A model generated the notes under the pieces. That model saw nothing but the letters and a program-made list of their open reading frames with translations, did not search any database and was not told the origin of the DNA. A DNA stretch of 13,228 nt from a bacterium (GTDB lineage Bacteria; Verrucomicrobiota; Verrucomicrobiia; Limisphaerales; J093). Position numbers and translations under genes: made by a program. The stretch is taken from positions 1 to 13,228 of the forward strand of contig JAJXTA010000020.1 in NCBI GenBank assembly GCA_021784265.1, given 5' to 3'. This document shows positions 7,011-13,228 of the stretch, in pieces; positions within the stretch are counted from its first letter, which is position 1; the number at the start of each line of letters is the position of its first letter.

Positions 7011-7386
7011 ATCTACCTGGCGCTAGAACTGGTTGGTTGTTGGCTGGGAGCCGCCCTCTGACCCCTGCTCCCGGGCCGTTCGGGTGGTCCCCCGAACACT
7101 CGCCTGCCGGAGGACCGCTGGTACCCTACCCTGAGGATCGCGATTTGGCGAGCGAAAAGTGTAAGCCCGATGCATCCGACCACGAGGGTGAATCCGCGCC
7201 GGCTCATGATACGGCGGGCGAAGACGGCGCGAGCCCCTCCGGTCCAAGAGAGCCGCGGAAGCGAGTCCCACGAGCGCCCAGCGCCGGCCGCCACGGACCG
7301 CCGCGTCGCCGCCGCCCAAAGCCAGTGAAGACCACCCGGTCCGCCGCCGAGGCACAGGATCGCAGCGCCGGCCTCGGCCCGTGTTC
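7011..7386. other. Region between zinc-ribbon and YfhO-like genes
   Basis: These 376 bases follow the stop of the leftward YfhO-like gene. Their left half contains the possible micro-gene described separately. The right half (7208-7386) is GC-rich, and I see no convincing gene, promoter or hairpin-T-run terminator in it. Long open frames exist on both strands here but have the Arg/Pro/Gly-rich composition of shadow frames. Confidence 0.5.
7013..7207 (-). CDS. Possible 64-residue membrane micro-protein upstream of the zinc-ribbon gene
   Basis: The frame starts at ATG 7205-7207 with MSRRGFTLVVGCIGLTLFAR and continues QIAILRVGYQRSSGRRV, then a Gly/Pro/Arg/Ser-rich tail ending SSSAR. One hydrophobic helix (about residues 6-24) follows a basic start, so a small inner-membrane protein with a cytoplasmic or periplasmic tail is plausible. 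The beginning resembles the prepilin cleavage motif (RGFTL), but the conserved Glu after it is missing and no pilin body follows. The main support is position: its TAG ends two bases before the zinc-ribbon ATG. Against it, no Shine-Dalgarno is visible, the tail is low-complexity, and the same frame stays open upstream as often happens in GC-rich DNA. Confidence 0.35.
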   Translation of the reverse strand: MSRRGFTLVVGCIGLTLFARQIAILRVGYQRSSGRRVFGGPPERPGSRGQRAAPSQQPTSSSAR

Positions 7387-9687
7387 CTACTGCCCACGGG
7401 GGCTCGGCCCGGCCCGCCAGCGCCACCACCCGACCCCACACCCGACCAGCGTAACCACGCTGGCGAAGACTCCCCAGGCAAAGGCGCGGTCCCGATACAC
7501 CAACCGAACACGGCTCGGCCCGGCGGGGACCTCGAGGGTCTGGAAGGCGAGGTTGGCGCGTTCGATCGGAGTGGGACGGCCGTTCACGAACGCCTCCCAG
7601 TCGTGGTAGAACGCTTGCGCCACTACTATCCGCGCTGGACCTTCCGCCTGGACCTGGACCTCGACCGACCGAGCCGTCCAACGCGCCGCGGTCACCCGCA
7701 CCTCAACCCGATTGGTCACCGTCGTGTGAGGGCGGGCCTCCAGCGGCAGATAAACCACGGCCTCCGGCGCGAATTCGGGCGAGGCCAAAGCCCGGAGCGT
7801 GTCGCCGCGACTCGCGAACCGGACCGCTTGGCCCCCGGTAATCCACGGGAGCGCGCTCGACCGCGGCGCCCAGGCCACCGTCCGCCCCGGACGGGTGATC
7901 TGCGCAACTCCCAGGAAGTCGTTCAACCGCGGATAGGCGGTGTTGGTGGTGTGATACAGCAACCGCTGCACCAGGGCGCTGGGTTCCAGGTAGAGGGAGT
8001 AGAAACCATCCACCTTGGGGATGTGGTCCAGGAGGTTGCAGTTCGCGAACAGGCCGAGGCGGCTGGCCAGGTAATCACGGGTGGGATCGGGCGGCACCCA
8101 GTGGTCCAAGTCGTGCGCGGCGGCAGGGCTCACCATCGCTCGCGCCTGGCCTAGCGTCGGAGCAGGCTGGAGCTCGGACACCCCAGGAGCGAGCACCCAG
8201 GACGGCACCGTCGGATTCTGCCAAGGCGCGTGGGCGAGGACATCGAGACCGACGACCACCAGCCCGGCCAACCCCAGCCAGCGCCGCGACTCCGCGCGCG
8301 GCGTCCGGGCCCACCCCCACCAGCACAAACCCGCCGCCCCGAGGAACACCCCGCGGCCCAGGCCGTTGTGCCAGGTGGCGGTCCAATCGTCCGTGGGGAA
8401 CGGGTGGTCGTGAGCCCACCACAGGACCAGCCCGATGGCCAGTAACGCGATCGCCAGCCCCGCCCCCACCCAACGGAGCGCACGTTCGCGCTCACCCAGG
8501 GGCATTCCCTCCCAGTCCGCGACGGCGAAGGCGGCCATCCAGGGAACCACCAGAATGCACGGAACCACGAACTTGATCGGGAACCGCATGAACCCCAGGA
8601 ACGGAATCAGATGGCGCAAACCACCGTAGAGGCCGCCGGCATCGCCCATCGCGAGCCACAACGATACCCCGCCTACCATCCCGAGGGCCCACACCCGTTT
8701 GCGCCTGCCGCGGGCCAGGCTCCACAACGCCGCTCCCACGACCGGCAAACCCAGATAATACGAAGCGATCCAGTATTGTCCCAACTGGGCAAAAACCCCC
8801 TGATGGGAGCGAAAGCAATGAAAGAGCGGCACGAGGAAATTCCCCCAGCCCCACCACGGCATGGCCCAACCGCTGCCGCCGAACTGGGTGTTCCGCTGTG
8901 AATGGGCCAGGAGGTCAAGAAAGGGGAGGAGCTGCGCGGCGCTGAGGGCAGCGGTCAAGCCCATGACTGCGGCCAGCCGCCGTACCATCGGGGCGCGCGG
9001 CAGGCGGCCCTGGACCATTTGCGCCGCCCATAATGCCCCGACCACGACCCAGGTCAGCAGGATCAACTCCGGCGTGCCCGCGAGCATCTGCACCGTGGCC
9101 ACCAGCGCGGCCCGGAGAGTTGCCCCTCTCCCTTCCCGCCAAGCCCGTTCCACCAACCAGACGACCCACGGCATCCAGCCTAAAACCGCGATGTTGTTGG
9201 GCCACTTTAAGCTGCAGAGCAAGACGCCGTTGAGGGCGAAAGCCACCCCCGCCACGCTGGCGCCCAGCCGGCTCTTCGTGCCGTGCCACCCCAGGGTGTA
9301 CATGCCCACGCCGCCAAGGCACAGATGCGCCAAGCAGAAGAGGTTCAGCGACCACGGCAGCGGCAAAACGAGATAAAGCAGGGACCCCGGATAGAGCACC
9401 AGCGTGTTCCATTGGGCGAGGAAGGGCATCCCAAAGACGTTGTAGGGGTTCCACAGCGGCCAGTCACCCCGCCAAAAGCCTTCTCGGTGGTAGTAAGCCA
9501 GCGGGTACCCGAACAGCCCGAAGTCCCGGAAGTAGAAGCTTTCGCGTCCCAGCACGACCAGCGGAAAGGCCGCCAGCAGAGTCAACGCCAGCCCAAGGGT
9601 AAACTGGCGCCGCGTAAACCACCCACCCCGCGCCTTCGGGGGTGATGGCGCCGGCAGCGATGGTGTTGACTCAGACGTCACACGCAT
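7387..9687 (-). CDS. YfhO-like GT-C-type membrane protein, second of a tandem pair
   Basis: A 766-residue polytopic membrane protein resembling the YfhO family (Bacillus YfhO takes part in lipoteichoic acid glycosylation). Members are thought to be GT-C-fold glycosyltransferases using polyprenyl-phosphate sugars outside the membrane. After the first helix (about 30-47) comes FYFRDFG with D55 in the first outer loop, where GT-C enzymes keep a catalytic acid, then [20 protein letters not shown], a hallmark of the family. About a dozen helices follow. The C-terminal 90 residues form a small domain with FYHDWEAFVNG and EVPAGPSRVRLVYRDRAF, then a final helix, as in YfhO proteins. The ATG at 9687 lies 17 bases inside the end of the upstream paralogue, so the two are translationally coupled. 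The N-terminus PAPSPPKARGG coincides with a palindrome at 9624-9644. Donor and acceptor are unknown. Confidence 0.86.
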   Translation of the reverse strand: MRVTSESTPSLPAPSPPKARGGWFTRRQFTLGLALTLLAAFPLVVLGRESFYFRDFGLFGYPLAYYHREGFWRGDWPLWNPYNVFGMPFLAQWNTLVLYPGSLLYLVLPLPWSLNLFCLAHLCLGGVGMYTLGWHGTKSRLGASVAGVAFALNGVLLCSLKWPNNIAVLGWMPWVVWLVERAWREGRGATLRAALVATVQMLAGTPELILLTWVVVGALWAAQMVQGRLPRAPMVRRLAAVMGLTAALSAAQLLPFLDLLAHSQRNTQFGGSGWAMPWWGWGNFLVPLFHCFRSHQGVFAQLGQYWIASYYLGLPVVGAALWSLARGRRKRVWALGMVGGVSLWLAMGDAGGLYGGLRHLIPFLGFMRFPIKFVVPCILVVPWMAAFAVADWEGMPLGERERALRWVGAGLAIALLAIGLVLWWAHDHPFPTDDWTATWHNGLGRGVFLGAAGLCWWGWARTPRAESRRWLGLAGLVVVGLDVLAHAPWQNPTVPSWVLAPGVSELQPAPTLGQARAMVSPAAAHDLDHWVPPDPTRDYLASRLGLFANCNLLDHIPKVDGFYSLYLEPSALVQRLLYHTTNTAYPRLNDFLGVAQITRPGRTVAWAPRSSALPWITGGQAVRFASRGDTLRALASPEFAPEAVVYLPLEARPHTTVTNRVEVRVTAARWTARSVEVQVQAEGPARIVVAQAFYHDWEAFVNGRPTPIERANLAFQTLEVPAGPSRVRLVYRDRAFAWGVFASVVTLVGCGVGWWRWRAGPSPRGQ
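9624..9644. repeat. Short palindrome in the N-terminal codons of the YfhO-like gene
   Basis: CACCCC (9624-9629) and GGGGTG (9639-9644) form a 6-base inverted repeat in the Pro/Gly-rich leader before the first membrane helix. It is similar in character to the palindrome in the ferredoxin gene. Confidence 0.3.
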
Positions 9688-12160
9688 CCAGGGGAACCAG
9701 CGAGGACGGGAGGCGTGGAGGCGGTTCGAGGCGAGCCACCCGCCAAAACGCGGCGATCATCCCCAACGCCGTCACCACCGAAATCCAGGCGCCAAGCTCG
9801 AACCTCCGGTCGTGATAGACCAAGCGAATCCGATGGGTACCCCCAGGTAGCGCCACTGCTTGAAAGGCATAGTTGGCCGGCCACACGGTCGTCGGCGCGT
9901 CGTCCACCCAAGCCCGCCAGGGATGATAATAGCTCTGGGCGACGGACAGCAGGGTGGGCGTGCTGGTCCTGACCACTAGGTCGATTCGCTGCGGCGAGAA
10001 CCGTTGGGTCAGAATCCGGGCGCTGGCATCCCGGCCGGCCGCCACCACCCCTTTGGCTTCCAGCGGCAGATAGACGACTTGCGCGGGAGTGAACTCGGGC
10101 GAGAGCAGTCGGCGCAGGGTCTCCGCGCCGCTCGCGAACACGGGGGCCTGGCCGATGGTGGCCAAAGGGAGGCAGTTCGTCTGGGCCACCCACTCCACCG
10201 GGTTACCCGGCGAGGAGGTGTAGGCCACGCCCAGAAACCGTTCCAACGGCCGATAGCGGTTGGTGGCCGTGGCGTAGAGCCAAGCCTCCACCTCAGCCTC
10301 CGCCCGGAGCTGCAAGGTTGCCGCGCCGTTCACTTTGGGAATGTCGTCCAACAGATTGAGGTTCGACCATAGCGCCAACCGCGAGCCGAGAAAGTCCGGG
10401 AGGAAACCCCGCAACGTGCGGGTCTGCAAGAGCCGTTCGGCCCGCGGCGTGATCATGGCCCGCACCCCGCCGGGCTCGGGTTTGGGGCGAAGCTCCGTAA
10501 CCTCGGCGGTATAGGCGGCGTTGGGGACCAGCGGCGTCAACCACGGAGTCTGAGTCTGGAGGTCCGCCCAAAGGAGGAACAGCAGGGCAAGCCCGGCTAG
10601 CCGGCGGCCCCACGGCGGACCGCGACGGGCGACGCTGGCAGCCGGGTCCGTCAACGCCCCCACCGCCTCGCGGCCCGCCCCTCGCCACACCACTGCCGCC
10701 ACCGTGGCCACGAGGACCAGGGCGCGGACCAGGGCATTGTGCCAAGTGGCGGTCCACTGATCGCCCGGGTAGGGATAACGGTAAACGAACCAGAGCAGAC
10801 TGGCCATGAGCGCCAGCAGCACCGTTGCCAAACTCCCCACAGCCCAGGCCTGGCTGAACGCCCGGCCTTCCCCGCGAGGGCGATCCGCCGCCACAATCCC
10901 ATAGGCGGCCAGCACCGGCGCTACAAACGCCCCGAGATAGACGAACTTGATGGGATACCGGACGACCTCCAGCAGCGGTACTATTTCGCGCAGCCGTGGG
11001 TAAAGCCATCCGCTAGGACCCAAGGCCAGCACCAAGCTCAGGCAGCCCAATCCGCCCAAGAGGCGCACGCGCGGCTCCCCCCGCCCCAGCACCCCCAGCA
11101 GCCCCAGAACGACCACTCCCACCCCGGGGTAGTACGAGATCAGGAACGCCTGACCCGCTTGAAAATAGACCCCTTGGGGCGTGGAAAAACAATGGAACAG
11201 GGGAAGCAACAGGTTGGCCCAGCCCCAACCTGGCATCGACCAGAACCCGGTAGCGTAGCCGCTGCCGCGTTGGGAATGGGCCAGCAGGTCCAAAAACGGC
11301 AGCATCTGCACCGCCGTCAGTCCCGCCACCAACAACACGACGAGAGGAAATCGCCAAAGCATGGCGGGCCAGGGTGAACGCCAGCCCGTCGAACTCGAAC
11401 CGCCCCCAGGCCTCGCCCCAGCCGCAGGCGAGCCCTCGCCGGCGCCCGCTGGCGACGGACACCTCCGCCCACCGCGATGCTGCCAGAGCTGGACCGCCGT
11501 TCCCCCGAACCACAGCGCCAGCAACAGCCCCCACGTTTGCAGGATCAACTCCGGCGCGCCCGAGAGCATCTGTAACCCCCCGACGCCCGCGGCGAGGGGG
11601 ATGAGCCGACCCCCTTTGCACCAAGCCCGGTTGACCAGCCCAACGACCCACGGCATCCAACCTAGGGTGACCAAGTAGTTCGGGTACACGTGGCTGGAAA
11701 GCGACACACCCCCGAAGACAAACGCCACGCCGGCAAACGCCGCCGCCAAACGGCACCCCACCCAACCACGCACTAACCAGAACATCCCCATTCCCCCCAA
11801 CCACCAGTGCAGGAGGCAAAACCAATTCAGGGACCACGGCAACGGCAGCAGCAAATAGAGCAGTGACAATGGGTAGAGGGTCAGCGTGTTCCATTGCGCC
11901 AGAAACGGCGTGCCGCAGTTGCTTAGCGGATTCCACAACGGGAGTCGTCCGCCCCAGAACTGCTCCCGCTGGTAATGGGCGGCGGGATAAGCCAGGGTGC
12001 CGAAATCGCGAAAGAAGAAGGCATGCGACCCCAGGACGGCCTGCGGCACCGCCGCGCAGAGGAGCAAGGCCAATACCCAGCCGAACCGCCTGGTCGTCCA
12101 CCAGGACTCGACCCCCACGTGGACCGCCTGCGGCGCCGGCGTGCTCTGGCCTGGCTGCAT
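9671..12160 (-). CDS. YfhO-like GT-C-type membrane protein, first of a tandem pair
   Basis: An 829-residue polytopic membrane protein, clearly a paralogue of the gene that follows it. Both share [51 protein letters not shown] and LVPLFHCF-like text in the same order. The first helix is about residues 28-44, and the putative catalytic D52 sits in FFFRDFG. The C-terminal domain has [20 protein letters not shown] and [17 protein letters not shown]. The function is presumably transfer of a sugar from a lipid carrier to an envelope polymer or lipid, by family. I chose ATG 12160 because it gives an N-terminus matching the paralogue; a GTG at 12223 would add 21 residues. Compared with the paralogue it has an extra Ser/Gly/Pro-rich stretch at about residues 229-267. 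Its end overlaps the next start by 17 bases. No Shine-Dalgarno is clear. Confidence 0.86.
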   Translation of the reverse strand: MQPGQSTPAPQAVHVGVESWWTTRRFGWVLALLLCAAVPQAVLGSHAFFFRDFGTLAYPAAHYQREQFWGGRLPLWNPLSNCGTPFLAQWNTLTLYPLSLLYLLLPLPWSLNWFCLLHWWLGGMGMFWLVRGWVGCRLAAAFAGVAFVFGGVSLSSHVYPNYLVTLGWMPWVVGLVNRAWCKGGRLIPLAAGVGGLQMLSGAPELILQTWGLLLALWFGGTAVQLWQHRGGRRCPSPAGAGEGSPAAGARPGGGSSSTGWRSPWPAMLWRFPLVVLLVAGLTAVQMLPFLDLLAHSQRGSGYATGFWSMPGWGWANLLLPLFHCFSTPQGVYFQAGQAFLISYYPGVGVVVLGLLGVLGRGEPRVRLLGGLGCLSLVLALGPSGWLYPRLREIVPLLEVVRYPIKFVYLGAFVAPVLAAYGIVAADRPRGEGRAFSQAWAVGSLATVLLALMASLLWFVYRYPYPGDQWTATWHNALVRALVLVATVAAVVWRGAGREAVGALTDPAASVARRGPPWGRRLAGLALLFLLWADLQTQTPWLTPLVPNAAYTAEVTELRPKPEPGGVRAMITPRAERLLQTRTLRGFLPDFLGSRLALWSNLNLLDDIPKVNGAATLQLRAEAEVEAWLYATATNRYRPLERFLGVAYTSSPGNPVEWVAQTNCLPLATIGQAPVFASGAETLRRLLSPEFTPAQVVYLPLEAKGVVAAGRDASARILTQRFSPQRIDLVVRTSTPTLLSVAQSYYHPWRAWVDDAPTTVWPANYAFQAVALPGGTHRIRLVYHDRRFELGAWISVVTALGMIAAFWRVARLEPPPRLPSSLVPLDACDV
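11412..11440. repeat. Nested inverted repeats in the inserted segment of the YfhO-like gene
   Basis: CTCGCC (11412-11417), GGCGAG (11427-11432) and CTCGCC (11435-11440) can form two alternative 6-base stems. They lie in the segment encoding [14 protein letters not shown], which the paralogue lacks. This looks like an in-frame palindromic insertion. Confidence 0.4.
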
Positions 12161-12499
12161 GTGCCGGCACTGTGCCCGAAGCCGCGTTAAACCCAAGAAA
12201 AAAGCCCGCCCGCCAGCCCACACCCCTGGAGCGGGACCTCCAAGACTGGCAGCGCCACCGCTCCCCCGTCAGCGCCCGCGCCCAGCACAAACGCCAACGC
12301 CATGCCCAACGCGCCTTGCGCTGCAATATCGGTCGGCTCCTGCTGCGCGACGCCTGAGGGGATCCCCATCTTTAGGACCAGTGGAGCATGGTTTTACGTT
12401 AGTTTGTGATTTCGCTTGCTGCCCCATCGTTGAACCGAAGGAGACCAGGGACCCGAGGTCAATGCTGGCCTCCCGCCGGTTCGTTTTTTGGCCACCCCT
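12161..12499. other. Region between YfhO-like and beta-helix genes
   Basis: No gene can be supported in these 339 bases. The part at 12371-12425 is noticeably AT-richer than the surroundings and may hold the promoter of the leftward YfhO-like pair, but I see no convincing -35/-10 pair. A hairpin followed by a T-run on the minus strand is listed separately. A perfect 10-base palindrome GTGCCGGCAC (12161-12170) abuts the YfhO-like ATG. Confidence 0.5.
12198..12235 (-). terminator. Possible hairpin/T-run terminator or attenuator
   Basis: On the minus strand CCCG and CCAG (with a two-base bulge) pair with CTGGCGGG around a 9-base loop (12209-12235). After five more bases a run of six T follows (12203-12198). 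The gap between stem and T-run is longer than ideal. It lies about 40 bases before the YfhO-like ATG. It could end transcripts from the right or attenuate the YfhO-like pair if their promoter is further upstream. Confidence 0.33.
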
Positions 12500-12754
12500 T
12501 TAATACCTGCTCCAGCCCAGATGCAGGCCCCACCCGCTCGTGTAATCGGTATAGACCCCGGGCAGCACCAAGATCGTGTCGCCGGCGCGGGCCAGGCCAT
12601 AGGCGTGGGTGATGGTCCGAAACGGCTGCGTTGCGGTGCCCGCCGCGGTGTCGTTCCCTTGGGTCGAGACGTACCAGGTCCCCGCCTCCACGCCTCCCAT
12701 CGCCAGGGTCAGGAATAGGGCCGCGTAATTGCCGATGCAGTTCAGTGCTGTCAT
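12500..12754 (-). pseudogene. Truncated secreted right-handed beta-helix protein
   Basis: The frame encodes 84 residues from ATG 12754. It starts with a signal peptide (about residues 1-25, ending MGGVEAG), followed by TWYVSTQGNDTAAGTATQPF, RTITHAYGLARAGDTILVLP and GVYTDYTSGWGLHLG. This is the first strand set of DUF1565/pectate-lyase-like beta-helix proteins, whose N-terminus reads 'YYVS..GND...GT...PF.TI..A...A..GDT..V..G.Y'. Such proteins normally run for several hundred residues of helical turns, often binding or cutting polysaccharides. Here the frame ends at WSRY and TAA (12500-12502). The other two minus-strand frames downstream show no further beta-helix text, so this is a 5' remnant rather than a simple frameshift. 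An earlier TTG start (12775) is possible but less likely, because ATG gives a normal signal peptide. A perfect hairpin lies four bases upstream of the start. Confidence 0.72.
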
Positions 12755-12757
12755 ACC

Positions 12758-12781
12758 CCGCCATTGGAAGCCCAATGGCGG
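12758..12781 (-). promoter_or_regulatory. Perfect 10-base-pair hairpin at the beta-helix start codon
   Basis: The arms CCGCCATTGG (12758-12767) and CCAATGGCGG (12772-12781) are perfect reverse complements around a 4-base loop. In the leftward transcript the hairpin ends three bases before the ATG, and its 3' arm contains the only G-rich, Shine-Dalgarno-like bases. It could hide the ribosome binding site or be the terminator of the upstream gene without a T-run. Confidence 0.5.
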
Positions 12782-12815
12782 CGCGCCTGAATCGGCGGCT
12801 GCCTCTTTCCCTGGT

Positions 12816-12841
12816 CCGACGATGGCGGATCTCGTCGTCGG
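12816..12841. repeat. 7-base inverted repeat between the partial gene and the beta-helix remnant
   Basis: CCGACGA (12816-12822) and TCGTCGG (12835-12841) are reverse complements with a 12-base loop. They lie just downstream of the stop of the partial leftward gene. With no T-run this is only a possible transcript-end structure. Confidence 0.3.
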
Positions 12842-12874
12842 TGTTCCTCCTACGCCCGTCCGGTAGCGCGCCGT

Positions 12875-13228
12875 TCAGCTCCCCGGAGCTGGCTCCGGCG
12901 GGAGCGTGGTGAACCAGCGCAAGCGCGTGGGCCGCTGCTTCCTCCAGGCGAACAGTTCCAGCACCCGGGCCCGCTCCGCGGGCGTCATCTCGGCAAACCC
13001 ACGGTCGTCGCCCCACCCGTTGGAGATCGCCACCGGCGCCTGGTACTCATGGACACCGAATTCCACCCAATCCCAATGCGTGATCGGCCACCAGCAGCAC
13101 GACCACAGCACATTCCGGTAGTTGGCGAACAGGCCGTACGACCAGGCCCGCGGCTGGCACCAACTGTCCTGGTAGGTGCCGTGGGAAACCAACGCGTACG
13201 GCCCGATCAGCTCCTGCCCAAACGCCCC
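12875..13228 (-). CDS. C-terminal part of an unrecognised Trp-rich protein (partial)
   Basis: The frame is open from the right edge to a TGA at 12875-12877, giving 117 residues of the end of a longer protein. It begins GAFGQELIGPYALVSHGTYQ and is very rich in Trp, with WSCCWWPITHWDWVEFGVHE. It then reads EYQAPVAISNGWGDDRGFAE, followed by an amphipathic MTPAERARVLELFAWRKQRP and a short tail ending PPEPAPGS. The aromatic-rich middle recalls carbohydrate-active or other secreted enzymes of this kind of genome, but I cannot name a family. The neighbouring beta-helix remnant fits a polysaccharide-related region, which is inference only. The real start is outside the window. Confidence 0.68.
   Translation of the reverse strand, partial: GAFGQELIGPYALVSHGTYQDSWCQPRAWSYGLFANYRNVLWSCCWWPITHWDWVEFGVHEYQAPVAISNGWGDDRGFAEMTPAERARVLELFAWRKQRPTRLRWFTTLPPEPAPGS

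Noticed and set aside
7151..7207. Type IV prepilin-like N-terminus (RRGFTLV)
   Set aside because: The conserved Glu at position 5 of the mature pilin is missing, and the following 40 residues are Arg/Pro/Ser-rich rather than a pilin body.
6986..7609. Long rightward open frame opposite the zinc-ribbon and YfhO-like genes
   Set aside because: It is Pro/Arg/Ser-rich with no domain and overlaps the well-supported end of the YfhO-like gene on the other strand.
12187..12369. 60-codon leftward open frame before the YfhO-like pair
   Set aside because: No Shine-Dalgarno is present, the Gly/Ala/Val-rich composition is typical of chance frames at this GC content, and it overlaps the hairpin/T-run region.
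12884..12900. CCGGAGC/GCTCCGG palindrome near the end of the partial gene
   Set aside because: It is short, lies inside coding sequence, has no T-run, and can be explained by Pro/Glu/Ala codons.
1..13228. CRISPR arrays, tRNA or rRNA genes, and transposase genes
   Set aside because: I saw no regularly spaced repeats, no cloverleaf-like tRNA sequence, no rRNA motifs and no transposase-like reading frame on either strand.

Overview
The window is high-GC bacterial chromosomal DNA. It comes from an organism with an outer membrane, because it carries a lipid A gene of the LpxI type, and with a periplasm that receives c-type cytochromes and Tat-exported iron-sulfur proteins. The protein style suggests Verrucomicrobiota, possibly the Pedosphaerales/Limisphaerales side: zinc-ribbon proteins beginning MDISFHCPHC, large YfhO-like membrane proteins, a secreted beta-helix protein, and Pro/Gly-rich palindromic inserts inside genes. 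That placement is inference from style, not from a marker gene.

Layout. Bases 1-336 hold the start of a leftward SirB1/transglutaminase-like gene that runs off the edge. A 316-base divergent spacer follows, containing a very GC-rich block and then an AT-rich promoter-like stretch. Bases 653-3986 form a tight rightward operon: a membrane-anchored tetraheme cytochrome c, a Tat-exported four-cluster ferredoxin-like subunit, a polytopic NrfD/DsrP-type quinone-site subunit, and an unrecognised 153-residue protein. These four genes touch or overlap (TAA/ATG abutting, then two ATGA overlaps). lpxI follows with its own possible promoter and ends 13 bases from a convergent gene.

From 4960 to the right edge everything reads leftward. 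In transcription order from the right these are: the C-terminal part of a Trp-rich protein, a truncated secreted beta-helix gene, two tandem paralogous YfhO-like membrane proteins overlapping by 17 bases, a possible 64-residue membrane micro-protein, a zinc-ribbon protein, a glyoxalase I-like protein and a predicted exported protein of unknown function.

How they work together. The tetraheme/FeS/NrfD genes look like a complete electron conduit between periplasmic cytochromes and the quinone pool. It resembles DsrJ-O-P or the non-catalytic part of Qrc/Nrf complexes, but no catalytic subunit is next to it. The YfhO pair and lpxI both suggest cell-envelope glycolipid or polysaccharide chemistry, although they are not in one operon. 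The most interesting points are the stand-alone redox module with its coupled unknown partner, the overlapping YfhO duplication, recurrent REP-like palindromes inserted in frame, and the broken beta-helix gene with a hairpin directly at its start codon.
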